In this document: positions 43,995 through 51,374 of the stretch, piece by piece
Layout of the letters: every line of letters starts with the position of its first letter
Numbering within the stretch: position 1 is the stretch's first letter
Source of the DNA: Bifidobacterium asteroides
GTDB taxonomy: Bacteria; Actinomycetota; Actinomycetes; Actinomycetales; Bifidobacteriaceae
Assembly (NCBI RefSeq): GCF_003202695.1
Contig: NZ_QGLL01000009.1
Span: 248,001 to 312,000 of the forward strand
Length of the DNA: 64,000 nucleotides
Direction: 5' to 3'
Position numbers and translations under genes: made by a program
Notes under the pieces: generated by a model
The model's input: only the letters and a program-made list of their open reading frames with translations
Told to the model about the DNA's origin: nothing
Database searches by the model: none

Positions 43995-44291
43995 GATCCA
44001 CCTCTTCTGTCGAGTGCTTGGCCACCCCTTTGTGCTTCAGCTTACAAGAGCAGCATTCAACGGAACTGGGGTTTCCAAAGTGAACAAGCGCCACAGGGAC
44101 ATCGCGCGCATGGGCGAATAGTCGGAACTCAATACAGCAAGAATCACAATGTTCAATAAGGTTCTTCCAAACTTAAGTTCTGGTCTTTAGTTCCCAGCTT
44201 CAGCTTCATCAGGTCAACGAAGGCGTCACTCCGAAATCTATCGTTCTTCTGCTTTTCTTCTCGCGATGCCCCGAATGGCTGGTCAGGACCG

Positions 44292-44972
44292 TCAGTCAGA
44301 CATTCCGGCTTGGAACCATATGATGACAATTTGTGTACGGTCCCGCAGTCCAGTCTTGTCAAGTATGCGGCTTACGTAGCGCCGGACGGAGGTAGTTTCG
44401 AGAGTGAGGCGCTGGGCTATTTCCTGGTTAGAGAGCCCTTGAGCGATGAGCCCGGCTATCTCGTACTCCCTTGGGGTCAGCTTGTCCAGCTGCTGCTTGG
44501 CCTGCGGATCATTGACCTCATGCCGGGCATAGGCTCTGTCGCGGTTGATGAGCTCTGCTGTGACACGGGGGGTGAGCACCGCGTCCCCATCGGCCACTGC
44601 GTGAATGGCTCGGTGCAGGTCTCTCGTGGATACGTCCTTGAGAAGAAAACCATAAGCTCCTGCATGCAGTCCCGTGAAGGCATAATCGTCTTCGTCATAG
44701 GTGGTCAGGATCAGCGTGCGAATGTCGGGGAACTCCTTGGCGATGACCACGGTGGCGCTGATGCCGTCCATCACCGGCATGCGAACGTCCATCAGGATCA
44801 CCCGAGGCAACTGCTGGGCGGCTGCTTGCATCTCTCGCAGCATGGTCACTGCCTCCTGACCGTTGGAGGCTTGTCTGACGACCTGTAGATCGTGGTCGGC
44901 CTCGATCATACGCACCAACCCCTTGCGGAGGAGCGCAAGGTCGTCGACCAGCATCAGGTCAATCATCGGCAT
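44292..44972 (-). CDS. NarL/LuxR-family response regulator
   Basis: 226 residues. Receiver domain: acidic pair in LMLVDDLALLRKGL, phospho-acceptor Asp in VILMDVRMPVMDG, switch Thr in LILTTYDEDD and Lys in GFLLKDVSTRDL. The LuxR HTH is LTPREYEIAGLIAQGLSNQEIAQRL followed by TSVRRYVSRILDKTGLRDRTQIV. It overlaps the histidine kinase gene by 14 nt, so it forms a pair with it. It probably controls the ABC permease/ATPase operon just upstream. Confidence 0.94.
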   Translation of the reverse strand: MPMIDLMLVDDLALLRKGLVRMIEADHDLQVVRQASNGQEAVTMLREMQAAAQQLPRVILMDVRMPVMDGISATVVIAKEFPDIRTLILTTYDEDDYAFTGLHAGAYGFLLKDVSTRDLHRAIHAVADGDAVLTPRVTAELINRDRAYARHEVNDPQAKQQLDKLTPREYEIAGLIAQGLSNQEIAQRLTLETTSVRRYVSRILDKTGLRDRTQIVIIWFQAGMSD

Positions 44973-46224
44973 TGCCCTCTTTCTCGCTGGTGCCAGGCAA
45001 GACGGCTTCTACAGCCCATCCCCCATTCTTGCCCGGTCCGCAACTCAGACTCCCTCCCATCAGTTGGCATTGCTTGCCAATCTGCTTGAGGCCCACTCCT
45101 TGATGATCATGAATAGCCGGTTGCTGATCGCCCAAGGCTGGCCCATGCCCATGCCCATGCCCATCGTCGTGGATGCTGATGCGGAGGGTTCCGTCCTGCT
45201 CATAATCACGAGAGATGACGATGGTGCTCGGGGCTGAGGCGTGCCGGAGCGTGTTGGTGATGGCCTCCCTGCTGATGATGAAGCAGAGGTTGTCCTGTCT
45301 GGGATCGTGCCGCTGATGCCCTGTTTCGGTAGACACGACAGCCAGACCAGCTGCGCGGGCATGGGCGATTACGGTGTCGAGTTCGTCGAGCGTGTGCAGC
45401 CTGGAACCAAACCTGCGCCCATCATCATCGGACTCTTGAGGGAGCGACTCATGTTCTTGGACAAGGGTATGGACGGCTTGTCGGGTGTCGGCCAATCCAT
45501 CCCTGGCCACCTGATTGATGTCCTTAAGCACCTCTTGCAGCTCTTCGATCTCAACCGAGTCAGCAAATCCCTGGGTCAGGGCGATGATCGTGGTGAGGTC
45601 GTGGCCCACGCTGTCGTGCAACTCCCCTGCCACCTGGGCGCGCGATATAGCCTGATCCCTTTGCCTGGCAAGCATCTCAGAGCGGATGCGCTCCTGCTCC
45701 TCACGCTGCTGCGTCTCGCGCCGAATCCGGTAGGACCTCACAGCTATGGCAGCGGCCGCGACCGCCATGATGACAGCCATCCGGGCAGTCCATTCCAGAA
45801 AGAGCATGCGCCCGGCGTGCATGCTGACAGTGACCAGACTGACGGCCGCGACTGCCTCACCTACGCCTGCCGCAATCCTGGGTGCTGACGATAAACAGAC
45901 GCAGAAATAGAGAGCGCCTACCAGGGGTATTAGGAAGCTATCGTCCGAGGTGGCAAATGACAGGCTGAGGTATAGCAGGGTCTCCATGGTCGTGATGAGC
46001 AGGGGAAATTGTCTGCTCCAGTACAGCAGGCAGGAACACAGGAGTCCGATCAGACCGATGGCCGTCTTCCAAACGCGCAAAGGAATGTTCTCGGCCCAGA
46101 TTGGAGGGAACGTGGGGGCGCTGACATAGAGAAGCGTATAAATCAGGCTCAGCAGAGGCATGACGAATCTGGTCAAGCGTTGATTGCTCAGCAGCTCGAA
46201 TAGGTTGGTTGCCATGCCCTTCAT
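44959..46224 (-). CDS. Sensor histidine kinase (HisKA_3 / DesK-NarX type)
   Basis: 421 residues. The N-terminal half has about five hydrophobic segments with almost no extracytoplasmic domain, as in intramembrane-sensing kinases. It has a coiled linker RIRRETQQREEQERIRSEML. Phospho-acceptor His in AGELHDSVGHDLTTIIALTQG, N-box FIISREAITNTLRHA and G-box SIHDDGHGHGHGHG followed by GVGLKQIGKQCQLMGGSL. The Gly-His run in the ATP-lid region is encoded by a CCCATG repeat. Intramembrane sensors with an adjacent ABC exporter often respond to cell-envelope antibiotics; here that is inference. Confidence 0.92.
   Translation of the reverse strand: MKGMATNLFELLSNQRLTRFVMPLLSLIYTLLYVSAPTFPPIWAENIPLRVWKTAIGLIGLLCSCLLYWSRQFPLLITTMETLLYLSLSFATSDDSFLIPLVGALYFCVCLSSAPRIAAGVGEAVAAVSLVTVSMHAGRMLFLEWTARMAVIMAVAAAAIAVRSYRIRRETQQREEQERIRSEMLARQRDQAISRAQVAGELHDSVGHDLTTIIALTQGFADSVEIEELQEVLKDINQVARDGLADTRQAVHTLVQEHESLPQESDDDGRRFGSRLHTLDELDTVIAHARAAGLAVVSTETGHQRHDPRQDNLCFIISREAITNTLRHASAPSTIVISRDYEQDGTLRISIHDDGHGHGHGPALGDQQPAIHDHQGVGLKQIGKQCQLMGGSLSCGPGKNGGWAVEAVLPGTSEKEGNADD
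45142..45163. repeat. Hexanucleotide CCCATG repeat in histidine kinase gene
   Basis: Three full CCCATG units and most of a fourth. It encodes alternating Gly-His in the ATP-binding G-box. Slippage would add or remove Gly-His pairs without a frameshift. Confidence 0.85.
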
Positions 46225-46261
46225 CGCGCCCCCTCACGCCGCATGCCCAGGATCCCCAGGT

Positions 46262-47683
46262 TCATTCGCCAGTGTACTGTGCTATCACACCGGCAGGGGA
46301 ACGACCTGCTGATTTGCGCACCGTGACCCACGAAGCCAGTGATGCCGCCGAGGTCAGAAGCAGGTAGACCAGCGCCCAGTGAGCCCAAGGTATGCCGATG
46401 CTGGCAGCGCCAAAGACCTTGCGGAATCCGACAGCGTAGGCCATGACGGGCAGGATGCTGGAGGTGAAGGATATCAATACGGCGGTAGTCGCCATGATGA
46501 ACCCCTCGAGAGCGGACATGATTTCAAGTTGGTTCGGATCCGCGCCAGCGATAGAGATGAGGGACAGATCCAGGCTTCGACCGTGGGCTGAGATCAGGTA
46601 TCCGGCGCATACTCCAGCCAGCGTAACGACAAGTGCGGGGCCCAAGAGCGTAATGAACATGGAGAAATCAGAGCTGCTGACATCCAGGTTGGGAGGCAGC
46701 AGGCGACTGGAATCGGCGCTGGTCTGATAGAAGGAATCAGTCATCATCAGCAATGAAACCCCCACAATAAGAGGTATGACCGTGGAGCTGAGACTGCGCA
46801 TGCGGGCACTGGCTTGCCGACAAGCAACCAGCCATGAAGGCTGGCGAAGAGCGATAAGCCTGGTCCAGCCGCTGGTGACCGTGCCCAGCAGAGAGGGACC
46901 CGCCAAGCAGATTGCGGCCAGCAGGAGCATGAAACCGAAAGTGCTGCCCATGGCGATAGGCAGGATGGGTGCCGCGGTGTGCAAACGGACCAGTTGCTCA
47001 TCAGGAATGGTCCGCGCTTGCATAATCGGCATCAGCATGATTGCCAATGCTGCCAGCAGAAACAAGGCAGCGGCGATACGACGAGCCAAACCTGCTGTTT
47101 TTGGAGGAATGTTTGCAGCACGCAGAGATTCCACCGGACTGATTCTGCTGATGGTCCGGATGGTCAGCAGCGTGCCGATCAAGGCCACCACTACTCCGCA
47201 TGAGGTTCCTGCTGTCCAGGAAGCCAGCTGGTGGCTGGCGATAAAAGGCTGCCTGCCGATCAGGAACTGTGAGGTCTCCCAGGCGTAGAGGGGACGGGCC
47301 AGCAGCAAAGAAGCCGCCAGCGAGACTACACTGGCCGCGAGCGCCAAGATGAACACCCGCAGACAGGTCAGTGAGGTCAACTGCCAGGGCGTGGCACCTT
47401 GCAGGGCTAGGAGGGCGAGGTTGTGTCTGCGCTGGTTGATCACCGACGAAACTACTTGCAGAACGATCAATACTGCGGCAACGAGAAGTGCTGCGAAGGG
47501 GATCATCAAGTTTTGGTAGGCAGTGCGACCTTGCTCGGTCATGCCGGGAAGATCGCCCAGGGCCTTGGCTGAAGAGAGCATCATGGCAAGCAGGCCGACC
47601 ATGGTTTGCGAGGCGATCAGTACGAGCACTACGCCAGACCAGGCCAAGGGGGCATCCTTGAAATCTCGCAGAAGAAGTCGCAT
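46262..47683 (-). CDS. FtsX-type ABC transporter permease
   Basis: 473 residues from ATG 47683 (MRLLLRDFKDAPLAWSG), which overlaps the ATPase stop (TGATG). One N-terminal helix (VVLVLIASQTMVGLLAMML), then three helices of a first FtsX domain with NQRRHNLALLALQGATPWQLTSL, and a second set after residue 235. It ends with LVYLLLTSAASLASWVTVRKSAGRSPAG. It belongs to the MacB/LolC-like permease superfamily. With the ATPase upstream and the two-component genes downstream (37-nt gap to the kinase) it looks like one envelope-stress or antimicrobial-peptide resistance operon. Its first 640 bp are duplicated at 28 kb. Confidence 0.9.
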   Translation of the reverse strand: MRLLLRDFKDAPLAWSGVVLVLIASQTMVGLLAMMLSSAKALGDLPGMTEQGRTAYQNLMIPFAALLVAAVLIVLQVVSSVINQRRHNLALLALQGATPWQLTSLTCLRVFILALAASVVSLAASLLLARPLYAWETSQFLIGRQPFIASHQLASWTAGTSCGVVVALIGTLLTIRTISRISPVESLRAANIPPKTAGLARRIAAALFLLAALAIMLMPIMQARTIPDEQLVRLHTAAPILPIAMGSTFGFMLLLAAICLAGPSLLGTVTSGWTRLIALRQPSWLVACRQASARMRSLSSTVIPLIVGVSLLMMTDSFYQTSADSSRLLPPNLDVSSSDFSMFITLLGPALVVTLAGVCAGYLISAHGRSLDLSLISIAGADPNQLEIMSALEGFIMATTAVLISFTSSILPVMAYAVGFRKVFGAASIGIPWAHWALVYLLLTSAASLASWVTVRKSAGRSPAGVIAQYTGE

Positions 47684-47734
47684 CAGATGCCCGCTTTCGG
47701 CACAGGAACCTTGTCGGCTGTGGCTATACGACCG
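47042..47734. repeat. Direct repeat copy B (partner 28060-28752)
   Basis: This copy lies within an intact gene and its upstream ATPase 3' end, so it is the likely parent. Same orientation as copy A; the distance between copies is 18982 bp. Confidence 0.92.
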
Positions 47735-48420
47735 TCGCACAGATGCACGAGAGTATTGCAGCGGGAGGCGACTTCAGGACTGTGGGTGACCATGATCACT
47801 GCGTGGCCCGGTCGATCGGCGAAGGCGGCGAACTCATTGACGACCGCATTGCCAGTCTCCTGGTCAAGGGCGCCAGTAGGCTCATCGGCGAAGATGATAT
47901 CGGGATCTGAAAGCAGCACGCGGGCCAGAGCCACACGCTGCTGCTCGCCCCCTGACAGGAGGCTCACATTGGCCTTGAGCAGCCCCCTGATGCCCAATCT
48001 GTCCAGCAGCTTGGCCGCCCGATCCTCCGGCCAGCGGGTCTTGCGCAGAATAAAGGGCAGCTTGAGGTTGTCCTCCACACTCATCGAAGGCACCAGATTA
48101 TAGGACTGGAAAACGAAGCCCAGGTGCACACGCCGGAATCGCGCTGACGCCGCAGGACCCATGGCAGAGATGCGCCGACCCAGGACTTCCACCTGGCCCG
48201 AGCTGACTGGTTCGAGACCTGCCAGACAGTAAAGCAGAGTTGACTTGCCGCTACCCGATGGCCCTACAATTCCGGTCATAGCTCTCCAAGATGCAGTGAA
48301 TTCCACGTTGTCCAGGAGAGTGATGGTCTCCCCCTTCCTAGGCGAAACCTGCTTGCACAGGCCGGATGCATGGATGGGGAAGGGCTCGTCCAGGCCGGAA
48401 GGATTGGCCGTATGCTTCAT
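47683..48420 (-). CDS. ABC transporter ATP-binding protein (MacB/LolD type)
   Basis: 245 residues. Walker A GPSGSGKSTLLY, Q-loop GFVFQSYNLVPSMSVEDN, signature LLSGGEQQRVALARVLL, Walker B IIFADEPTGALD and the switch His in MVTHSPEVASRC. Typical of ATPases paired with FtsX-type permeases. It is the first gene of a four-gene unit ATPase-permease-kinase-regulator. The start at ATG 48420 has no strong SD visible. Confidence 0.93.
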   Translation of the reverse strand: MKHTANPSGLDEPFPIHASGLCKQVSPRKGETITLLDNVEFTASWRAMTGIVGPSGSGKSTLLYCLAGLEPVSSGQVEVLGRRISAMGPAASARFRRVHLGFVFQSYNLVPSMSVEDNLKLPFILRKTRWPEDRAAKLLDRLGIRGLLKANVSLLSGGEQQRVALARVLLSDPDIIFADEPTGALDQETGNAVVNEFAAFADRPGHAVIMVTHSPEVASRCNTLVHLCDGRIATADKVPVPKAGI

Positions 48421-48917
48421 AGCAGTATCCAGCGCTCACAAACGGGTGAATACCGGTATGAGCCTGTGACGCTCTGCACACGCGGCGATGCGTATTGAGC
48501 CGGATGTTTCATCGGAGCTCCCTCCCTCAGCGCACTTGCGAGGACAAAAGATCGCCTCGCAGAGATGATTCTTTCAATCCGAGTACGGGGAATCAACGTC
48601 GGCCGCCAGTTCGCCATCTGTAGATGACAAAACAACGACCAGCCAACGCCTAACGGGGAGGAATGCCTCTCAACAGCCTTGGCAGAAGCTCTGGCATACA
48701 GGTTCGTTTATTGTCCGGCAGGGATCCCGTCGCACAAGTTCAGTGCTTGACCACCACCCGCCCTCCACGCATCTCAACCTTCCTAAGCGGGCGGAAGGAT
48801 AACATTTCATGCTGAGATTCTTCATCGATCTGTACAGGTTTTCAGTGAGGCTTCGCCTGAGAACCGGCTTGCCGCGAACTGGAAAAATCCAAAACAAACA
48901 TGTAGTGTTGAGCTGTT
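48421..48917. other. Intergenic region before tRNA-Lys
   Basis: Nearly 500 bases with no supported gene. An imperfect GC-rich hairpin is visible around 48837-48867 and could be a terminator-like stem. The promoters of the ABC operon (leftward) and tRNA-Lys (rightward) should be here. Confidence 0.45.
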
Positions 48918-48990
48918 GCCCCTCTGGCTCAATGGTTAGAGCAGCGTCCTTTTAAGTCGTGGGTTGTGGGTTCGAGTCCCACGGGGGGCA
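48918..48990 (+). tRNA. tRNA-Lys (anticodon TTT)
   Basis: 73 nt without encoded CCA. The acceptor arms GCCCCTC and GGGGGGC pair, with the discriminator A at 48990. The anticodon loop is CTTTTAA (anticodon TTT) and the T-arm is GTGGG-TTCGAGT-CCCAC. CTTTTT follows directly as terminator. Its 3' end is a typical integration target; the island to the right begins here. Confidence 0.95.
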
Positions 48991-49149
48991 CTTTTTCTGC
49001 TGGCTTGCATTTGGTGGCTCAGCGATAGGTAGGAACTATCAGCACAAGCATGGTTCAGAGCTGTTCTTGGGAGCAGACTCTATGAAATAAGAGAAGCTCT
49101 GTTCCGTGACCAGTAAGATAATCCCGAGCGTTATAAAGATCCTGGAATT

Positions 49150-49377
49150 TTGGCAACACAATGTTTGATAGATGCTGAGATTGTAGATAAAACATATACA
49201 GCGGCAAAATTCAATGAGCCAGCTCAAATTCTGCAGACTCATAATAACAATGCTCAGGGCACTCTTCAAGAAATTTTCGGCTTCCCTGTAGCAGGTAAGC
49301 AAGTATCACAGGCGCGGTATTCGTCTTTCTTTGGAGGCCAGTCCATTATCATAAGTGATGGGGCCGATAATCCATGA
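49150..49377 (+). CDS. Possible small protein, unrecognised
   Basis: 75 codons from a TTG at 49150; no clear ribosome site. The product contains plausible folded-protein composition (LIDAEIVDKTYTAAKFNEPA, GFPVAGKQVSQARYSSFFGG) but matches no family I know. Its stop overlaps the start of the next short frame (ATGA). It may be the tail of a truncated gene at the tRNA-proximal end of the island. Confidence 0.35.
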   Translation: MATQCLIDAEIVDKTYTAAKFNEPAQILQTHNNNAQGTLQEIFGFPVAGKQVSQARYSSFFGGQSIIISDGADNP

Positions 49378-49469
49378 AAAATCTTTTATATTTCAAAAAA
49401 TCACGTGGTAGGCTCATCTCTGCGCTCTTATTGTTATCTGCTGTCATTGTTCTAATAGTAAGGCGTTGA
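49374..49469 (+). CDS. 31-residue membrane peptide, or start of a truncated membrane protein
   Basis: ATG at 49374 overlaps the stop of the preceding frame (ATGA). The sequence has a basic N-terminus (MKNLLYFKKSRGR), one hydrophobic helix (LISALLLLSAVIVLIV) and ends RR. It runs straight into the relaxase remnant, so it may be the N-terminus of a larger protein cut off by recombination rather than a true peptide gene. Confidence 0.3.
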   Translation: MKNLLYFKKSRGRLISALLLLSAVIVLIVRR

Positions 49470-49983
49470 CGGCGATCGCATTGTCGGGTCTAGTCGTGGA
49501 CGTGTCAGTCGGCCCCGCCGGTGCAAGGAAGATTACGGCCATGAACGCGCTGCGCCGCGCATAGGAGACAGAGCACGGCAGAGGCTCAGTGGCCAGGCTC
49601 AACCCCTCAGCGGCCGCGACGCAGGTGCTCGCCAAACGGCAAACTCTCATTGAGCAACGCGCCGCCACGCTCCTGACAAGGCCATCGCAAATCGTGAGCC
49701 TTGAACTACCCAACTCGGTCCCAAACCCACCGAGACAAAACGGCAAGCAACATGGCTCAAAGCTGCACATACCATCGTCGCCTACCGCGATCGCTACCAC
49801 ATCATCGACAGCCAGCACCCCCTCGGACCAGAGTCAAAAGACTGGGCCATAAAGCAAAAGATCAATGCAGCGCGCATACGAACAGTGCTGGATACAACAC
49901 GAAGCAATGTGCTGGTTACAAATTCCATTCCGCATGTTCGTAGGGATACCCAGACTATGACGCGCACAGGCAGAAACCTGTGA
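49466..49983 (+). pseudogene. Broken MobF/TraA-type conjugative relaxase-helicase
   Basis: Remnant of the helicase part of a TrwC/TraA-like relaxase. The frame from 49466 reads GLVVDVSVGPAGARKITAMNALRRA, where the intact family has GPAGAGKTT, so Walker A is ruined. A stop at about 49562 follows. The same frame resumes with GRGSVARLNPSAAATQVLA, a match to the family's next motif. After a shift, TWLKAAHTIVAYRDRYHIID resembles the C-terminal region, ending at 49983. Most of the gene is deleted. This marks a former conjugative or mobilisable element at tRNA-Lys. Confidence 0.75.
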
Positions 49984-50265
49984 TAGGAAGAAGGGTATTG
50001 ACCAATATTCAAAACCCCAAAACACAGGTCAACGAGAACTGTTAGACCTGTTGCGAACACGCAGCTGTCTAAGTATGGTACCTAAGTTCCAGAATCGAGA
50101 AGATCAATGGCAACTTAGCAAGCAACTAAGAAAGAAGCAACGTGTTTCTCGACTTCGAACATTGGCTACTTTTATCCCACTTGCGGCTCTATCTTTAGCA
50201 TCTGATATCGAAGTAAAATAACCGTATCATCGAGTTTTAAAATCTTGCATGCGAGAGAAGAGCAA

Positions 50266-51372
50266 ATGTCTGGCAATAATACATCCAACGATGGTGAGTA
50301 TCCCGCCCCGCACCTAGATATCCGACAGCTACGAAAGCTATGTTATAGCAAACGACTGAACTTCCTTCTTGGAGCAGGGGCGTCACAACCAGCCATACCA
50401 ACCTTGACAGATGGGCAGGAGCCAAAAGAACTTATCGACCAAATACGCCAAGTCTCTTGTAATCTTGCCGCCGGGTCGGTCTCGGCTGGTGAGGAAATGG
50501 ACACTCTAGGGGCATACGTCAGGTTCATATCAATGATCATTTCCATTCTCAGTATGTCCAATTCGAGGGCTGTGCCAAGATCCGCGAACATCTTTACTAC
50601 GAACTACGACCTTTTCATTGAAGCTGCCATGGACCAAGTTATGCAGGAGAACTATGGTGTCATTTTCAACGATGGTGCGAACGGCTATTTTAGGCGGTAT
50701 ATCAACACTTTCAACTACGACCGATCCACGGCACTCAGGGGTCAGTTCGACAATTACAATCACGAAACCCCGACGATCAGACTCATCAAACCACATGGAT
50801 CCATTAATTGGAGACAATCCAAAGCGGACAAAGATCAAGAGCTCATCGAGGTGCTCAGCCAGCCCGTAGAGAATCCTTTTCTTGTTCTGCCTGATGCAAA
50901 TGAGTCGGAGCATACGATGGAGAGCCGCCACTTCTTCGAGATGCTTCGGTTGTTCAACATCGAATTGGATAAACCGCAGTCGATACTGTTCGTCATAGGC
51001 TTCTCCTTCCAAGACAAGCACATCAAGGGCATGGTACAGAGGGCTTTGCAAAATCCTGGACTTCAGGTGTGCATCTTCGCCTACTCTGATGAGACATCTA
51101 AACCGGACACTGGCAATGCGAGAAAAGACATCCTAAACAATCTCGGAACGATATCGAATTCGAACCTGTTGATTCTCTCACCTAAAGACGTGGCCAATTG
51201 TGTGATCAATCTTGGAAAGCATGACCCGCCTCACGCAGACTCCAAGGCTACAGAAAACAAGTCGGATGGCATACGACTAAACCTAAAGACCGTGACAAGA
51301 CTGCTCATGCCCAACAATGCCGACAGCTTTCCCATACTGGCACAAGCAGACAGTGGGATAGGGAGCAAATAG
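50266..51372 (+). CDS. SIR2-like NADase domain protein of a SIR2-HerA defence system
   Basis: 368 residues from ATG 50266 with GAGAAGAG close upstream; a TTG 21 nt earlier is possible. The SIR2 fold is shown by LNFLLGAGAS (31-40, the glycine-rich NAD loop), NIFTTNYDLFIEAA (108-121) and the catalytic-His segment IKPHGSINWR (174-183). FVIGFSFQDKHIKGMVQRAL gives the later strand-helix. No transmembrane segment. In characterised SIR2-HerA pairs the SIR2 subunit depletes NAD+ on phage infection and aborts growth. The gene is followed after 2 nt by herA. Clearly lower GC than the core genes, consistent with transfer. No promoter could be chosen in the short AT-rich gap upstream. Confidence 0.88.
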   Translation: MSGNNTSNDGEYPAPHLDIRQLRKLCYSKRLNFLLGAGASQPAIPTLTDGQEPKELIDQIRQVSCNLAAGSVSAGEEMDTLGAYVRFISMIISILSMSNSRAVPRSANIFTTNYDLFIEAAMDQVMQENYGVIFNDGANGYFRRYINTFNYDRSTALRGQFDNYNHETPTIRLIKPHGSINWRQSKADKDQELIEVLSQPVENPFLVLPDANESEHTMESRHFFEMLRLFNIELDKPQSILFVIGFSFQDKHIKGMVQRALQNPGLQVCIFAYSDETSKPDTGNARKDILNNLGTISNSNLLILSPKDVANCVINLGKHDPPHADSKATENKSDGIRLNLKTVTRLLMPNNADSFPILAQADSGIGSK

Positions 51373-51374
51373 AT

